A stretch of DNA of 64,000 bases, taken from assembly GCF_001506075.1 (NCBI RefSeq), contig NZ_KQ947475.1, positions 3,622,526 to 3,686,525 of the forward strand, written 5' to 3'. The notes under the pieces are model-generated. The model was not told the DNA's origin. It searched no databases and worked only from the letters and a program-made list of their open reading frames with translations. Positions 8,050 through 17,661 of the stretch are shown piece by piece. Positions within the stretch are counted from its first letter, which is position 1, and each line of letters begins with the position of its first letter. This stretch comes from Vibrio sp. MEBiC08052. GTDB lineage: Bacteria > Pseudomonadota > Gammaproteobacteria > Enterobacterales > Vibrionaceae. Position numbers and translations under genes: made by a program.

Positions 8050-9381
8050 TTGCAGTTTAAAGATTTAGGCTTAGATAATCGTTTACTTAAGAATGTCAAC
8101 CATTACGATTTCAAGCAAGCAACGGAAATACAACAGAAGGCGATTCCTCTGACGATTGCCGGAAAGGATTTATTGGCGTCATCGCAAACCGGTTCAGGCA
8201 AGACGCTTGCCTTTGTACTCCCTATGTTGCACAAGTCATTAAAGAGCAAAGCATTTTCTGCTAAAGATCCGCGAGGACTGATTCTGGCACCAACGCGTGA
8301 ACTGGCAAAGCAGGTATACGGGGAGCTGCGTACCATGCTGGGTGGACTGTTGTACGATGTGGCGTTGATCGTCGGTGGTGAAAACTTCAATGATCAAGTG
8401 AAAGCGTTGCGGCGTCATCCGCGATTCATCGTGGCAACACCGGGGCGTTTGGCCGATCACTTGGATCACCGTTCCCTGTTTCTGGAAGGCCTGGAAACCT
8501 TAATTCTGGATGAAGCGGACAGAATGCTCGATTTAGGGTTCGCTCCTCAATTGCGACGAATTCACTGCGCTGCCAAACATCGTCGGCGTCAGACGCTGAT
8601 GTTTTCTGCCACACTTGACCATGCTGAAGTCAACGATATCGCGATGGAAATGCTGAATCAACCGAAACGCATCGCTGTTGGTCTCTCGAATGAACAGCAC
8701 CAAGATATTCGTCAGCGTTTTTATCTGTGTGATCACCTTGATCATAAAGAGGCGATTCTTGATCGTGTGCTTGAGTCTGAATCTTACCGTCAGATCATTA
8801 TCTTCACGGCAACCCGTGCGGATACTGAACGATTGACGACAAAAATGAATCAGCGCAATTTAAAGGCTGTGGCCTTAAGTGGTGAGCTGAATCAGACCCA
8901 ACGTAATACCATCATGAGTCAGTTTGAACGGGGTGTGTTCAAGATTCTGGTGACAACGGATGTTGCTTCCCGGGGCTTGGATATCAGTACCGTGACCCAT
9001 GTGATCAACTTTGATATGCCAAAGCATACCGAGGAGTATGTGCACCGAATTGGTCGTACCGGTCGGGCTGGGAGTAAAGGTGATGCTATTTCGCTGGTGG
9101 GGCCGAAAGATTGGGACAGTTTCAAACGAGTTGAAGCGTTTTTGGCACAGACCATCGAATTTTCGGTCTTTGACGATTTAAAAGGCAAGTTTAAAGGGAT
9201 TACACCGAAGAAAGTTATTCCGCGTCAATCGACGAAGAAGAAAACTCCGGTTCGCAAAGCAAAACCGTCGGATCAGAAACAGGCATCGCAGCGGGATAAA
9301 AGTTTTTATCAGAATACACCGGTGGGTGATGCGGTCTTTATTCCGCGTAAAAAACCGGCCGTGCCAGATGATAACACCTGA
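8050..9381 (+). CDS. DEAD-box ATP-dependent RNA helicase (RhlE/SrmB type)
   Basis: 443 aa from the chosen TTG. All core motifs are present in order: ASQTGSGKT (motif I), PTRELA (Ia), TPGR, LDEADRMLD (II), SATL (III), TTDVASRGLD (V) and HRIGRTGR (VI). A basic tail of about 70 residues (KKKTPVRKAKPS) probably binds RNA. It likely remodels rRNA or mRNA in the cytoplasm. Start choice: an in-frame TTG at 8038 directly follows a stop codon, but the TTG at 8050 has GGAG six nt upstream and gives MQFKDLGLDNRLL, the usual family start. From memory it corresponds to V. cholerae VCA0061. The exact RNA target is unknown. Confidence 0.93.
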   Translation: MQFKDLGLDNRLLKNVNHYDFKQATEIQQKAIPLTIAGKDLLASSQTGSGKTLAFVLPMLHKSLKSKAFSAKDPRGLILAPTRELAKQVYGELRTMLGGLLYDVALIVGGENFNDQVKALRRHPRFIVATPGRLADHLDHRSLFLEGLETLILDEADRMLDLGFAPQLRRIHCAAKHRRRQTLMFSATLDHAEVNDIAMEMLNQPKRIAVGLSNEQHQDIRQRFYLCDHLDHKEAILDRVLESESYRQIIIFTATRADTERLTTKMNQRNLKAVALSGELNQTQRNTIMSQFERGVFKILVTTDVASRGLDISTVTHVINFDMPKHTEEYVHRIGRTGRAGSKGDAISLVGPKDWDSFKRVEAFLAQTIEFSVFDDLKGKFKGITPKKVIPRQSTKKKTPVRKAKPSDQKQASQRDKSFYQNTPVGDAVFIPRKKPAVPDDNT

Positions 9382-9407
9382 GTGATTTGATTGATTTTCT
9401 AACAATG

Positions 9408-9442
9408 AATGCCGTGGCAGAAAATGCCACGGCATTTTTTTT
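9408..9442 (+). terminator. Intrinsic terminator after the helicase gene
   Basis: A perfect 12-bp stem AATGCCGTGGCA / TGCCACGGCATT with a 5-nt loop and an 8-nt T-run. It lies 27 nt after the helicase stop codon. Confidence 0.92.
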
Positions 9443-9548
9443 GATATCAGTTTTCGATATCAGAATGGTACTCAACAGCACGGTACTCAATCGTATGGTG
9501 CTCAGCGTCATGCCTCTTGGGTCAAACCGCCGGAGGCATGACCATCGC

Positions 9549-11195
9549 TCAGCTCAGTTTAAAGTAACTGAGTTGTTGAGACTGTTGCTCCGCAAGCGAT
9601 GAGAGTTCCTGACTGGCCTCTGCTGACTGAATCACACCCGTTACATTCTGCGTGACCAGTTGGTAGATATTATTAATATTTTGGCTAATGTCAGCGGTTA
9701 CTGAGCGCTGTTCTTCAGAAGAAGACGCAACCTGACTATTGACGGCTTCCAAATGAGTAATCGATTCGACGATGTCATTGAGTGACGTCTGAACTTCTTG
9801 AGCCATCGCTTGGTTCTTATCCAACATTCCCAGACTGGTCGTCATACTGTCATTTGCGAGCCCGGACTGTTGTTGGAGGGTTTCAATAATTTCTTGAATC
9901 TCCTTGGTGGACTCTTGCGTTCTGGCTGCCAACAGACGAACTTCATCGGCAACAACCGAGAAACCGCGTCCGCTTTCTCCGGCCCGAGCTGCTTCAATTG
10001 CAGCGTTGAGTGCCAACAGATTGGTTTGTTCGGAAATATTTTCGATCACTTCGATCACTGTGCCGATTTGTTCGGACTGCGCCTTCAGTGACGCAACGAC
10101 TTGGGCGGCATCTCCGATTTGTCCGGCCATTTGCGTGCTGAGACGACCGGTCTGTTCGAATATATCCAGACTTTTTCTCGCGCGTTCGCTGGCTTGATGC
10201 GTAGCAACATCGGCTTCTTGGGCGTGGTTTGTCACATCGTTGGCGGTCATCTCTAATTGAGAAACTGCCGATGCAACTTGTTCAAGATCCGCTTTCTCCT
10301 GATCAAAATTGACTTGGGATTGCGTCATGACGGTTGCGAGTTCTGTCGCTGCTGATGCCACATCGGCACTGATGGATGTCAGTGTATAAGTGGTTTGTTT
10401 TAACTGTATAACGGTGGTGTTGACATCTTGAGTAAGCGAAGACAGTTCATTATTTCCCTCGGCTGTGACGTTTACCGTCAAATCGCCTTGAGCAATTTGC
10501 CGCATCGCAGCCTGTAACTGATGAATCGGCTTGACAATGATCCCCGCCAATACCCAAGCAAAAATAGCAATAATCACTAAAACAATCAGCAGTCCGAAAA
10601 TCGAATAAGTAAGGATTGAATGGTGTTCTTGAGCGAGAATATCAATGTCTTGTAACGCAGCACGGTTCATCTGTTCTGATAATGTCTGAACGGCTTTCAC
10701 CATGTTGCGTCCGGCGGTACGGTAGTTTTCAGCGGCTCGGCGGTAACGCTGTTCAAAATCAGCACGAGGTTGCTGGAGACTATGTTTTTCGTTCATCAGT
10801 GGCAGCATGACTTCGATGGAATAACGGACATATTCATCCATTGCTTGATGAAGTGCCTGAGCTTCGTTTTTGATCGCCGGTAGCTGACTTAACTGATTCA
10901 GCATCTGTGCATTCACTTGCTGCTTTTCACGTAGCGTTGCAGTCAACGTTTGTGCATCGTTGGGTTGGAAAATACTATAGATAGCACGGATCCGCATGGC
11001 ATAGATATTGTCGATGATTGCAGTCAGATTATCCTTGTTCTGAATGATACGTGTTGTTGAAGTGGATACGCCATTAAAGGCCCGACTGAGATGGTTGGTC
11101 GCAAATAGGACTCCTGTTGTTAATAGGACCAGAGCTATCAGGCCCGGAATAATCACTTGGACCTTGATAGAGCATCGACTGATGATCTGGCGCAT
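9549..11195 (-). CDS. Methyl-accepting chemotaxis protein
   Basis: 548 aa, inner membrane. TM1 at about 15-32; a periplasmic four-helix-bundle-type sensor of about 160 residues; TM2 at about 194-216; HAMP (KPIHQLQAAMRQIAQGDLTV) at about 218-270. A long cytoplasmic coiled coil carries the conserved hairpin EAARAGESGRGFSVVADEVR near residue 395. No C-terminal CheR-tethering pentapeptide; the protein ends YFKLS. It should signal to CheA/CheW. The ligand cannot be read from sequence. Single-gene unit, transcribed away from the pst operon. Confidence 0.93.
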   Translation of the reverse strand: MRQIISRCSIKVQVIIPGLIALVLLTTGVLFATNHLSRAFNGVSTSTTRIIQNKDNLTAIIDNIYAMRIRAIYSIFQPNDAQTLTATLREKQQVNAQMLNQLSQLPAIKNEAQALHQAMDEYVRYSIEVMLPLMNEKHSLQQPRADFEQRYRRAAENYRTAGRNMVKAVQTLSEQMNRAALQDIDILAQEHHSILTYSIFGLLIVLVIIAIFAWVLAGIIVKPIHQLQAAMRQIAQGDLTVNVTAEGNNELSSLTQDVNTTVIQLKQTTYTLTSISADVASAATELATVMTQSQVNFDQEKADLEQVASAVSQLEMTANDVTNHAQEADVATHQASERARKSLDIFEQTGRLSTQMAGQIGDAAQVVASLKAQSEQIGTVIEVIENISEQTNLLALNAAIEAARAGESGRGFSVVADEVRLLAARTQESTKEIQEIIETLQQQSGLANDSMTTSLGMLDKNQAMAQEVQTSLNDIVESITHLEAVNSQVASSSEEQRSVTADISQNINNIYQLVTQNVTGVIQSAEASQELSSLAEQQSQQLSYFKLS

Positions 11196-11416
11196 ATTTT
11201 TACCTCTAATAATTGACTAAGTTGTCGATTCTAGCCCGTCATCTAAATAATTCAACGTCAAATAGACGTGTTACAGATGTAATTACTCATATTAATCAAT
11301 ATGTTGAATAGTGAGTAATTGTAGATGTAATGGTTTATCGCATTGTCTTATATAAGTTTTCAGTCAGTGAGGTTGAAACGCAGTTGGAAGCGTTATCACA
11401 TAAATAATTTCATCAT

Positions 11417-11467
11417 TTGTCATACATGCTTCAACTGATTGAAACACAATTGTCATATTTCCGTCCT
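11417..11467 (+). promoter_or_regulatory. Pho boxes upstream of pstS
   Basis: TTGTCATACATGCTTCAA (11417-11434) and TTGTCATATTTCCGTCCT (11450-11467) resemble the PhoB box (CTGTCATA-N4-CTGTCA). They start 33 nt apart, three 11-nt units, with weaker TTCAA/TTGAAAC units in phase between them. This fits PhoB control of the pst operon under phosphate starvation. Confidence 0.7.
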
Positions 11468-11526
11468 AAAGTGACCCTCGTTGAGACAAAACACAAACGG
11501 CAATCAAGCCACTTAAGGATATAGTG

Positions 11527-12348
11527 ATGAAAAAAACAGTTATCGGTGCAGTTGCTCTTATCAGTGCATTATCAGTGAACGTTGCTTCAGCGAAGGAAAC
11601 GATTTCAGCAGTGGGCTCTAGTAGTGTGACACCATTGATGGAAGTATTTGGTGAGACTTACATGAAAAATCACTCAAATGTTTTCATTGAAGTTCAAGGC
11701 CCGGGTTCTTCTGCTGGTATCAAAGCTGCAAAAAATGGTAGTGCAGATATCGGTATGTCTTCTCGTAATCTGAAGGCTTCTGAAAAAGAACCAACATTGG
11801 TTGAAGAAGTGATTGCTCGTGACGGTATCGCAGTTGTAGTAAACCCGAAAAACCATCTGAAAGGTCTGACTTCTGAACAGGTTTCTGCAATTTACCGTGG
11901 TGAAATCACAAACTGGAAAGATGTTGGTGGTAACGACAAACCAATCGTTGCAATCACACGTGATACTGCATCTGGTACCCGTGGTGCATTCGAAGAAATC
12001 ATGGAACTGAAGAAAAAGATTGGCGGTAAAAAAGTATCTGCTATCTCTCAACGTGCGCAAGTTGCGAATGGTAACGGTGGTCTGAAAACCATGGTTGCAT
12101 CAAACCCATACGCAATTGGTTATATTTCACTTGGTTCAGTTGACTCAACAGTTCATCCTCTGTCTATCGACGGTGTTGCTGCAAACGTCACTAACGTGAA
12201 AAATGGTTCTTATAAAGTTGCACGTCCGTTCTTGGTTCTTTATCACGAAGGCAAACCTTCTGCTGCAACGAAGAAATTCCTAGACTGGATGCTGACGAAA
12301 GACGCTCAGAAAATCGTAGACCAGAAAGGCTACATTTCTATCCACTAA
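11527..12348 (+). CDS. pstS: Phosphate ABC transporter periplasmic binding protein
   Basis: 273 aa. The signal peptide ends VASA. The mature protein begins KETISAVGSSSVTPLMEVFG, with phosphate-binding signatures GSSSVTPLM, GPGSSAGIKA and DTASGTRGAFE. It captures inorganic phosphate for PstCAB. The ATG at 11527 is preferred to the GTG one codon upstream because AAGGA lies 7 nt before it. First gene of pstSCAB, downstream of Pho boxes and followed by an intercistronic hairpin that would favour higher PstS levels. From memory this matches the chromosome II pst operon of V. cholerae (VCA0070-0073). Confidence 0.96.
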   Translation: MKKTVIGAVALISALSVNVASAKETISAVGSSSVTPLMEVFGETYMKNHSNVFIEVQGPGSSAGIKAAKNGSADIGMSSRNLKASEKEPTLVEEVIARDGIAVVVNPKNHLKGLTSEQVSAIYRGEITNWKDVGGNDKPIVAITRDTASGTRGAFEEIMELKKKIGGKKVSAISQRAQVANGNGGLKTMVASNPYAIGYISLGSVDSTVHPLSIDGVAANVTNVKNGSYKVARPFLVLYHEGKPSAATKKFLDWMLTKDAQKIVDQKGYISIH

Positions 12349-12371
12349 GTTTGGCTCTTATTTGATATATT

Positions 12372-12398
12372 GCTCAGCCAGCATTGGCTGAGCCTTTT
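12372..12398 (+). terminator. Intercistronic attenuator between pstS and pstC
   Basis: A perfect 9-bp stem GCTCAGCCA / TGGCTGAGC with loop GCAT, followed by CTTTTCT. It lies 23 nt after the pstS stop and before the pstC start. Partial termination here would give more binding protein than permease. Confidence 0.75.
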
Positions 12399-12437
12399 CT
12401 ATTCACGCGGATTTGTCCGATAAGTGAGAAGAAGATT

Positions 12438-13382
12438 ATGACCATCGCAACAACAAATAGCGACAAGTTTATGAACGATAGCTCCGCTCAAAGCTCTGTT
12501 TCTTCACCCCGTAAACTACGGATTGGCAAGCGTATTGATTGGAAGGAAAGGATTTTTCACGGCCTGTTTCTGACCAGTGCGACCATTGGTATTGTTTCAC
12601 TTTTTATCATTGCTTATTTTATTGTTAGGGAAAGTATTCCTGCGTTTGAAGAAGCCGGTGTACTGGGGATCGTCCTCGGTGAAGACTGGTTACCACCTGC
12701 CTTATACGGTGTTGCGACAATGATCGTTGCATCGGTCGTTTCTACCTTCGGTGCGGTTATGATTGGGGTTCCAATCGGGTTATTAACCGCGATATTCATT
12801 GCTGAAATTGCACCGAAACGTCTGGCGAATATCATTCGTCCGGCAGTTGAACTGTTAGCGGGGATTCCGTCCGTCGTTTATGGTTTCTTCGGATTGATCA
12901 TTATTGTCCCACTGATTCAACAGATCTTTGATGTCCCGGCCGGTAACACAATTCTGGCAGGGATGATTGTGCTGGGTGTGATGATTCTGCCGACTGTGAT
13001 TACGGTTTCTGAAACATCGATTCGTGCCGTGCCTGCTGCCTATAAAGAAGGCTCTCTGGCGCTTGGCGCATCAAATATATTTACGATTTTTAAACTGCTT
13101 GTTCCGGCTGCTCGTTCAGGGATTATGACCGCAGTAATTTTGGGGATTGGTCGTGCTCTGGGTGAAACCATGGCCATTATCATGGTGATGGGGAATGCTC
13201 CTGCGATGCCTCAGGGTATCCTTGATTCCGCCCGGACATTGACTGCGAATATTGCCATTGAGATGTCCTATGCCAGTGGTATTCACGCAAATGCCCTTTA
13301 TGCGACAGGTGTTGTATTGCTGGTCTTTATCATGATGCTCAATGCTGCCCTGTTATACCTGAATAGAGAGAAGGCAAAGTAA
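12438..13382 (+). CDS. pstC: Phosphate ABC transporter permease PstC
   Basis: 314 aa with six predicted membrane segments. The binding-protein-dependent transport loop is visible (EGSLALGASNIFTIFKLLVP), along with ELLAGIPSVVYGFFGL. With PstA it forms the inner-membrane channel. An open frame extends upstream to a TTG at 12384, but that codon sits inside the attenuator hairpin. The ATG at 12438 follows GAGAAGAAG and is the better start. The hydrophilic N-terminus of about 35 residues is typical of vibrio PstC. pstA starts 3 nt after its stop. Confidence 0.95.
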   Translation: MTIATTNSDKFMNDSSAQSSVSSPRKLRIGKRIDWKERIFHGLFLTSATIGIVSLFIIAYFIVRESIPAFEEAGVLGIVLGEDWLPPALYGVATMIVASVVSTFGAVMIGVPIGLLTAIFIAEIAPKRLANIIRPAVELLAGIPSVVYGFFGLIIIVPLIQQIFDVPAGNTILAGMIVLGVMILPTVITVSETSIRAVPAAYKEGSLALGASNIFTIFKLLVPAARSGIMTAVILGIGRALGETMAIIMVMGNAPAMPQGILDSARTLTANIAIEMSYASGIHANALYATGVVLLVFIMMLNAALLYLNREKAK

Positions 13383-13385
13383 GTT

Positions 13386-14249
13386 ATGAATCGCGTAAAA
13401 TTAAAGCAGTCCCGAGTGCTGAAAGATAACATCCTCAGAGCGTTTATCTGGTTATCTGCTGCGTTTACTGTCGGGTTCTTATTCTGGATTATTTGGTACA
13501 TCCTTTCCAACGGTATCCAGCATGTCGATTGGGATTTCATCACCGACAATTATACCCGTACCGGTGATGAGCATGGGATTTTCCCAATGATTGTTGCAAC
13601 CTTGTACATGGTTATTGCCTCCATTGCCGTCGCGGCACCGATGGGGATTATGACGGCTATCTATTTGACGGAATATGCCAAAGTCGGTAGCCGACTGGTA
13701 AAAGTGATTCGCTTCTGTACCGAGTCGCTGGCCGGGATTCCGTCAATTATTTTCGGTCTGTTCGGTATGACATTCTTTGTGGCCATTCTCGGATTTGGAT
13801 TCTCCATTCTGTCGGGCGCACTCACCTTGAGTATTCTGATCCTGCCGGTGATTATCCGGACCACTGAAGAAGCTCTGATGGCGGTTCCGCAAACCTACCG
13901 TGAAGGGTCATACGGTCTCGGTGCATCCAAGATCTATACGATTTGGCGTCTGATTTTACCCAGTGCGATCCCGGGAATTCTGGCATCGGTCATCCTGAGT
14001 ATCGGTCGGGTTATCGGTGAGTCTGCACCGGTGTTTTTGACGGCCGGGATGGTTGCCCGGATTCCGGACTCTCTGTTTGACTCAGGACGGACACTGACGG
14101 TTCACCTGTATAAGTTAACTACCGAGCTGTTTACTGTGGAAGAGTGGAATCAGGCTTATGGTACTGCAACCGTTCTGATCGTGGTGGTACTGCTGATTAA
14201 TATGGTCACCAAGCTGATTGCTAAGCGATTCAATACGGCAACTTATTAA
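13386..14249 (+). CDS. pstA: Phosphate ABC transporter permease PstA
   Basis: 287 aa with six predicted membrane segments. The EAA-type cytoplasmic loop (YREGSYGLGASKIYTIWRLI) contacts PstB, and ESLAGIPSIIFGLFGM matches the PstC counterpart. It pairs with PstC to form the phosphate channel. Third gene of the operon, 3 nt after pstC and 50 nt before pstB. Nothing unusual. Confidence 0.95.
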   Translation: MNRVKLKQSRVLKDNILRAFIWLSAAFTVGFLFWIIWYILSNGIQHVDWDFITDNYTRTGDEHGIFPMIVATLYMVIASIAVAAPMGIMTAIYLTEYAKVGSRLVKVIRFCTESLAGIPSIIFGLFGMTFFVAILGFGFSILSGALTLSILILPVIIRTTEEALMAVPQTYREGSYGLGASKIYTIWRLILPSAIPGILASVILSIGRVIGESAPVFLTAGMVARIPDSLFDSGRTLTVHLYKLTTELFTVEEWNQAYGTATVLIVVVLLINMVTKLIAKRFNTATY

Positions 14250-14299
14250 AATAGCCAACTTGGTTACAGGTCATAAAGAATTTTTTGAGATGAAAGACA

Positions 14300-15049
14300 A
14301 TGAATAAATTTGCGATTGAAAATTTAGATTTATATTACGGTGATAATCAGGCATTAAAATCGATTAACCTCCCGATTCCAATGCGTCAGGTGACTGCTTT
14401 GATCGGTCCGTCCGGATGTGGCAAATCAACATTGTTACGTTGTCTGAACCGGATGAATGACCTGATCGAAGGGGTAAGAATCACCGGGAAGCTTGAGATG
14501 GACGGTGAAGATATTTACGGCAATATCGATGTGTCCGACCTACGCATTAAAGTCGGCATGGTATTCCAGAAGCCCAATCCATTCCCGATGAGCATTTATG
14601 AAAATGTCGCTTACGGACTACGTGCGCAAGGTATCCGTGATAAAAAACATATTGATGAAGTGGTTGAACGTTCACTACGCAGCGCAGCACTGTGGGATGA
14701 AGTAAAAGATCGTCTCAAGTCTCACGCGTTTGGTTTGTCTGGCGGTCAGCAACAGCGTCTGTGTATTGCACGGACGATTGCGATGGAGCCGGACGTCATT
14801 CTGATGGATGAACCGACTTCTGCATTGGATCCGATCGCAACGCACAAAATCGAAGAATTGATGGAAGAGCTGAAGAAAAACTACACCATCGTGATTGTGA
14901 CTCACTCAATGCAACAAGCTCGTCGTATCTCTGACCGGACCGCTTTTTTCCTGATGGGAGAACTGGTTGAACATAACGATACTCAGGTGATTTTCAGCGA
15001 GCCGAAAGATGACCGCACCCGTGGTTACGTGAACGGTGATTTTGGTTAA
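14300..15049 (+). CDS. pstB: Phosphate ABC transporter ATPase PstB
   Basis: 249 aa. Walker A GPSGCGKST, Q-loop VFQKPNPFPMS, signature LSGGQQQRL, Walker B VILMDEPTSALD and switch histidine VTHSM are all present. It powers phosphate import and, with PhoU and PhoR in other bacteria, helps report phosphate status. No phoU follows; the operon ends in a terminator instead. Confidence 0.97.
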   Translation: MNKFAIENLDLYYGDNQALKSINLPIPMRQVTALIGPSGCGKSTLLRCLNRMNDLIEGVRITGKLEMDGEDIYGNIDVSDLRIKVGMVFQKPNPFPMSIYENVAYGLRAQGIRDKKHIDEVVERSLRSAALWDEVKDRLKSHAFGLSGGQQQRLCIARTIAMEPDVILMDEPTSALDPIATHKIEELMEELKKNYTIVIVTHSMQQARRISDRTAFFLMGELVEHNDTQVIFSEPKDDRTRGYVNGDFG

Positions 15050-15146
15050 TGGTTAACCGGGGCCGTAAAAATCCATACTGAAGGTTCGGATTGAACCTTC
15101 AGCGCGAATGAAATAATTCATATAATAATAAGCGATGGTAAACTTT

Positions 15147-15171
15147 GCCCCTTCATTGAAGGGGCTTTTTT
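15147..15171 (+). terminator. Terminator of the pst operon
   Basis: An 8-bp stem GCCCCTTC / GAAGGGGC, 3-nt loop and a 6-nt T-run. A second stem without a T-run (CTGAAGGTTC / GAACCTTCAG, 15078-15102) lies just upstream and may stabilise the 3' end. Confidence 0.88.
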
Positions 15172-15230
15172 ATATCAGGTTACAGATGCCTACAATTGGT
15201 ATGCTCATACGCCGTATGCTGACGCGGACT

Positions 15231-15263
15231 CACTCAGGGCACGTGTCGAAAGTGCCCTGAGTG
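15231..15263 (-). repeat. Inverted repeat at the 3' end of the YjiH-type gene
   Basis: A perfect 12-bp inverted repeat, CACTCAGGGCAC / GTGCCCTGAGTG, with a 9-nt loop, located 4 nt past the stop codon. There is no clear T-run on either strand. It could be an RNA 3'-end stem. Confidence 0.5.
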
Positions 15264-15266
15264 TGA

Positions 15267-16646
15267 CTAAAATATCAGATGAGCGATACCCGTGATGACC
15301 GGCAGCGTGATCAGGGTACGCAGAATAAAGATAATAAACAGTTCGATAATATTGACCGGAATACGACTGCCCAGTAGCAAGGCACCGACTTCTGACATAT
15401 AGATGAGCTGGGTGACCGACATGGCTGCGATAATAAAACGAGTCATTTCATTATCAATCCCTGAAGCCAGAATTGCCGGGATAAACATATCGGCAAAGCC
15501 GACAACGATGGTTTCCGATGCCTGTACCGCTTCAGGCACACCGAGCCATTGTAAAAACGGGATGAAGGGTTGACCTAACGTCGCAAACACCGAGGTATGT
15601 TCTGCCACGATAAGCGCAAGCGTACCTAATCCCATCACCACTGGTAGCACGCCAAAAACCATATCTGCGGCATTACGGAGCCCCTCGGCCACGATGGCGC
15701 GACCTGAGTTCACCTGTTGTGCCCGTTGTATTGCCAACTTCATTCCCCAGGAAAATGAATGATGTCCGTCAGGAATCGCATCCGCAGCACGGTCGGGCTG
15801 GCTGCCATCGACATACAGGTCTTTTTTCAGGCTTAAAGGGGGAATTCTCGGCAAAACAATGGCTGCGGCAAGACCGGCGAGACAGATCGTGCCATAGAAT
15901 GGTAAAAACAGGTGTTCTAGCTTGACCTGAGCGATAACCACCAGACTAAACGTAATCGATACCGCAGAGAAGGTTGTACCGACAACCGCTGCTTCTCGTT
16001 GCGTATAAAACTTCTCTTCGTACTGTTTGCTGGTCAATAAAATGCCGACACTGCCGTCTCCCAACCAAGATGCCATACAGTCGATCGCGCTGCGTCCCGG
16101 TAAATTGAAGATTGGTCGCATGACTTTACTCAGGAGAGTGCCGAATAACTCCAGCAAGCCGAAATTGAGTAATAAAGGCAGCAGTAATCCCGCAAAAATA
16201 AACACAGAAAATAGTGTTGGCAGCAGGCTTTCCAATACCATACCACCGGTATTCTTTTCCCAAATCATCGCCGGGCCCCAGTGATATAAACTGGAGAGTG
16301 CCGCGGCACCACCGATGACCCGGACAGTCAGCCAAAGCAGCGATGGGGATAAGAGTTGCACTAAAAACGGCTGCCGACGAATGACAGTGGGTTGATAGCA
16401 GCGGTAAAGCAGCGATAACCCTGCCATACCCGCGATGATTAGCGTAATGATCGTGACAATATATTCGTCTAGGAAATCGCGCAATGTCGCAGCAAGAATC
16501 GCAACGGGGATAGTTAAATCACCTTGATAACGTAGCGGAGCCATGAACAGGAAAATCCCTGCTAATGATGGAAGCAGAAAGCGCCAGAAATCGCTTCTGG
16601 ATTCTGAAGGCTGCGCAACGTCAACCGCTTTTGTATTGTCTTGCAT
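15267..16646 (-). CDS. YjiH-family membrane protein with nucleoside-recognition (Gate) domains
   Basis: 459 aa from ATG 16646 (MQDNTKAVDVAQP). An open frame extends 63 codons further upstream but lacks family resemblance there. About ten hydrophobic segments are seen, with polar Gate-type motifs such as CMASWLGDGSVGILLTSKQY and GFADMFIPAILASGIDNEMT. Homologues are annotated as YjiH or nucleoside-recognition proteins and are presumed transporters with unproven substrate. It stands alone between the convergent pst operon and a 530-nt spacer. Confidence 0.78.
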   Translation of the reverse strand: MQDNTKAVDVAQPSESRSDFWRFLLPSLAGIFLFMAPLRYQGDLTIPVAILAATLRDFLDEYIVTIITLIIAGMAGLSLLYRCYQPTVIRRQPFLVQLLSPSLLWLTVRVIGGAAALSSLYHWGPAMIWEKNTGGMVLESLLPTLFSVFIFAGLLLPLLLNFGLLELFGTLLSKVMRPIFNLPGRSAIDCMASWLGDGSVGILLTSKQYEEKFYTQREAAVVGTTFSAVSITFSLVVIAQVKLEHLFLPFYGTICLAGLAAAIVLPRIPPLSLKKDLYVDGSQPDRAADAIPDGHHSFSWGMKLAIQRAQQVNSGRAIVAEGLRNAADMVFGVLPVVMGLGTLALIVAEHTSVFATLGQPFIPFLQWLGVPEAVQASETIVVGFADMFIPAILASGIDNEMTRFIIAAMSVTQLIYMSEVGALLLGSRIPVNIIELFIIFILRTLITLPVITGIAHLIF

Positions 16647-17177
16647 AGTTATTCTCAGATATGTCAGTGATCTATGCATGGTGAACGCTCTTGTTCTGAG
16701 GCGAGTCCACGATGCCTGACACCGGCAAATATTCAAAAAAGTAAGTCGTCTGTCCGGGCTTAAAATGTTTGATAGAGCCCAGATGATAAGGCGCGAAGAA
16801 TATCTGTTTTCGGATACTGCCGCAACACTATTCATCTATATTATCTATTTATTCACTATTTTTGTGCTGTAAATTCCGATTAAGTTAGGTAATTGTATCT
16901 TGGTGTTACGTTGAAGTTACGTTGATGACTCAAGATAATATGCACTAATGGAACAGTGAAACTTGAGTAACACGAAATCAGTGCTTCATATCATTTGTAT
17001 GACAGTGTGTTTGTTTTGGTCTTCATCTATGATTGTAGATGTGTGTGATATTTCTTATGATAGGTTGGTCTGGTTGTTTTTTGCTCACATGAGAGGGCGG
17101 TACTCATTTTTATCAGCAAATGATAGTGATCAGACTAAAACAAAGATAACTGGTTATATGATAAACGGAGTTTGCAG
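16647..17177. other. Spacer with short direct repeats, no gene recognised
   Basis: About 530 nt. It contains a tandem GTTACGTTGA pair near 16907-16927 and otherwise nothing that I can assign. It must hold the promoters of the YjiH-type gene (minus) and the CBM48 gene (plus). Confidence 0.4.
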
Positions 17178-17477
17178 ATGATTAGGAAGCGCTTTTTTAA
17201 AACTAAAGATGAAGTAGAAGTCATTTTTGAACTGGACATCCCTGAGACAGCATCCAATGTTGCGATTGTCGCGGACTTTCTGGATTGGCAACCGGAGCCG
17301 ATGAAGAAAGTCGCCAAATCTTCGACATACAAATACAAAGCGCGTCTCCCGAAAGATAGTGAATATCAGTTTCGCTACCTGCTAGGGGGAGGTCAGTGGA
17401 TGAATGATCCCAATGCTGATCAATATATTCCCAATGGATATGGCGAATATAACGGCCTTATTTCTACATATCAGTAA
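17178..17477 (+). CDS. Small isolated CBM48 (glycogen-binding / isoamylase N-terminal) domain protein
   Basis: 99 aa, cytosolic. Almost the whole chain is one CBM48-like fold: ETASNVAIVADFLDWQPEPM, then KDSEYQFRYLLGGGQWMNDP and ADQYIPNGYGEYNGL. The domain binds alpha-glucans when attached to branching enzymes or AMPK beta. No catalytic domain is attached. ATG 17178 is chosen because ACGGAG lies 7 nt upstream, although TTG 17172 would also be open. It may target a partner to glycogen or act as an assembly module. It lies upstream of the endopeptidase gene but seems separately transcribed. Confidence 0.8.
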   Translation: MIRKRFFKTKDEVEVIFELDIPETASNVAIVADFLDWQPEPMKKVAKSSTYKYKARLPKDSEYQFRYLLGGGQWMNDPNADQYIPNGYGEYNGLISTYQ

Positions 17478-17552
17478 CATTCTGATTTTGATGCTGAGTT
17501 GACTTCAACAGCGGTAAATCATGTTCGTGCGATTCACATGTCGGGTGTAGAG

Positions 17553-17574
17553 AAAGGGTACTTTGGTACCCTTT
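17553..17574 (+). repeat. Perfect hairpin between the CBM48 and endopeptidase genes
   Basis: A 9-bp stem AAAGGGTAC / GTACCCTTT with loop TTTG, 75 nt after the CBM48 stop. No long T-run follows, so its role as a terminator is uncertain. Confidence 0.45.
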
Positions 17575-17661
17575 GGAACATGCTTTGACTTTACTCTGAT
17601 ATTGATTACGTCATAAAATCCTATGCTTGAACGTCTTTGATCTATTTTGCAAGGTGGGGTT

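Noticed and set aside
12384..12437. Longer N-terminus for PstC starting at a TTG
   Set aside because: The TTG is part of the attenuator stem; the ATG at 12438 has a proper ribosome binding site.
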